Below are positions 5,495-5,757 of a stretch of DNA of 5,757 nt, piece by piece (the stretch's first letter is position 1; every line of letters starts with the position of its first letter). The position numbers and the translations under genes were made by a program. The stretch spans positions 1-5,757 of the forward strand of contig JAEWUH010000206.1 of assembly GCA_023397245.1 (NCBI GenBank). Reading direction: 5' to 3'. Origin of the DNA: Bacillota bacterium (GTDB lineage: Bacteria > Bacillota > Clostridia > Oscillospirales > Acutalibacteraceae). The notes beneath the pieces are model-generated. The model made no database searches and was not told where the DNA came from. It was given only the letters and a program-made list of their open reading frames with translations.

Positions 5495-5757
5495 ACGCGG
5501 GGCTTTTATTTTATCTGGCGCGCAGAACGTCGCAGTGCCAGAAAATAATCGGAAGCTATTTCGGCTATTTTGATCTTACTATAGACGGAGTAAAGACCTG
5601 CGCGCGGAAGAATGATCTGCGTGCCGCCATGTCACAGTTGGTGGCTTCGCTGCCGCTCACGGTTGTTGTAAGCGATTCTCCCCAGAGTCAGCCCGAAGCA
5701 GCCGCGCCCCTGTTTCGCATCCTCCGCATCCCGCTGGATTCCGATGGAGAGCCGAAA
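5491..5757 (+). CDS. Unrecognised protein, N-terminal part, cut by the window edge
   Basis: An open frame of 89 codons runs to the right edge without a stop. Its ATG overlaps the sortase stop as ATGA, and purine-rich GTGAGGGAG precedes it, so translational coupling is likely. The protein begins MNAGLLFYLARRTSQCQKII; there is no long hydrophobic segment or signal peptide, so it is probably cytosolic. The visible part has two cysteines (Cys16 and one near residue 40) and alternating helix-like and strand-like stretches, including NDLRAAMSQLVASLPLTVVV followed by SDSPQSQPEAA. That order (helix, short strand, loop) faintly recalls the MoCF-type fold of the CinA N-terminus, but the GGxGPTxDD motif is absent. 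I do not recognise the family. Codon use and GC level look like the neighbours, so it is very likely a real gene. Confidence 0.7.
   Translation, partial: MNAGLLFYLARRTSQCQKIIGSYFGYFDLTIDGVKTCARKNDLRAAMSQLVASLPLTVVVSDSPQSQPEAAAPLFRILRIPLDSDGEPK

Overview
The window looks like the chromosome of a GC-rich anaerobic Firmicute, most likely class Clostridia and near the Ruminococcaceae/Oscillospiraceae. This is inferred from five things: strong Shine-Dalgarno sites (GGAGG, AGGAG), a ThiI without a rhodanese domain next to a NifS-type cysteine desulfurase, a full-length two-domain CinA, a class B sortase, and intergenic palindromes of a kind I recall from gut Clostridia. No single gene fixes the species. 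All genes are on the + strand.

Layout. Positions 1-251 are a non-coding leader with two possible promoters, a short dyad, a 22-bp-spaced direct repeat and a clear ribosome binding site for a TTG-started gene. Positions 252-1391 encode a cysteine desulfurase. Positions 1392-1966 are a 575-base non-coding gap holding at least two families of palindromic, REP/MITE-like repeats, then an AT-rich promoter-like stretch. From 1967 to the right edge the genes are packed: thiI (1967-3142), 13-base gap, cinA (3156-4439), 5-base gap, class B sortase (4445-5494), 4-base ATGA overlap, and an unrecognised gene cut by the window edge (5491-5757).

How the genes fit together. The desulfurase takes sulfur from cysteine as a protein-bound persulfide. 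ThiI uses ATP and that sulfur to make 4-thiouridine at position 8 of tRNA. ThiI here ends after the PP-loop domain, so the arrangement matches the short NifZ-ThiI pathway described in Bacillus subtilis, in which the desulfurase hands sulfur straight to ThiI. CinA (pyridine-nucleotide salvage) and the sortase (cell-surface protein attachment) have no obvious link to thiolation. Their tight spacing suggests one transcript rather than one pathway.

I see no convincing new system. The least ordinary parts are the intergenic repeats, whose units keep their loops and ends while one stem changes on both sides, and the sortase/unknown gene pair behind cinA.
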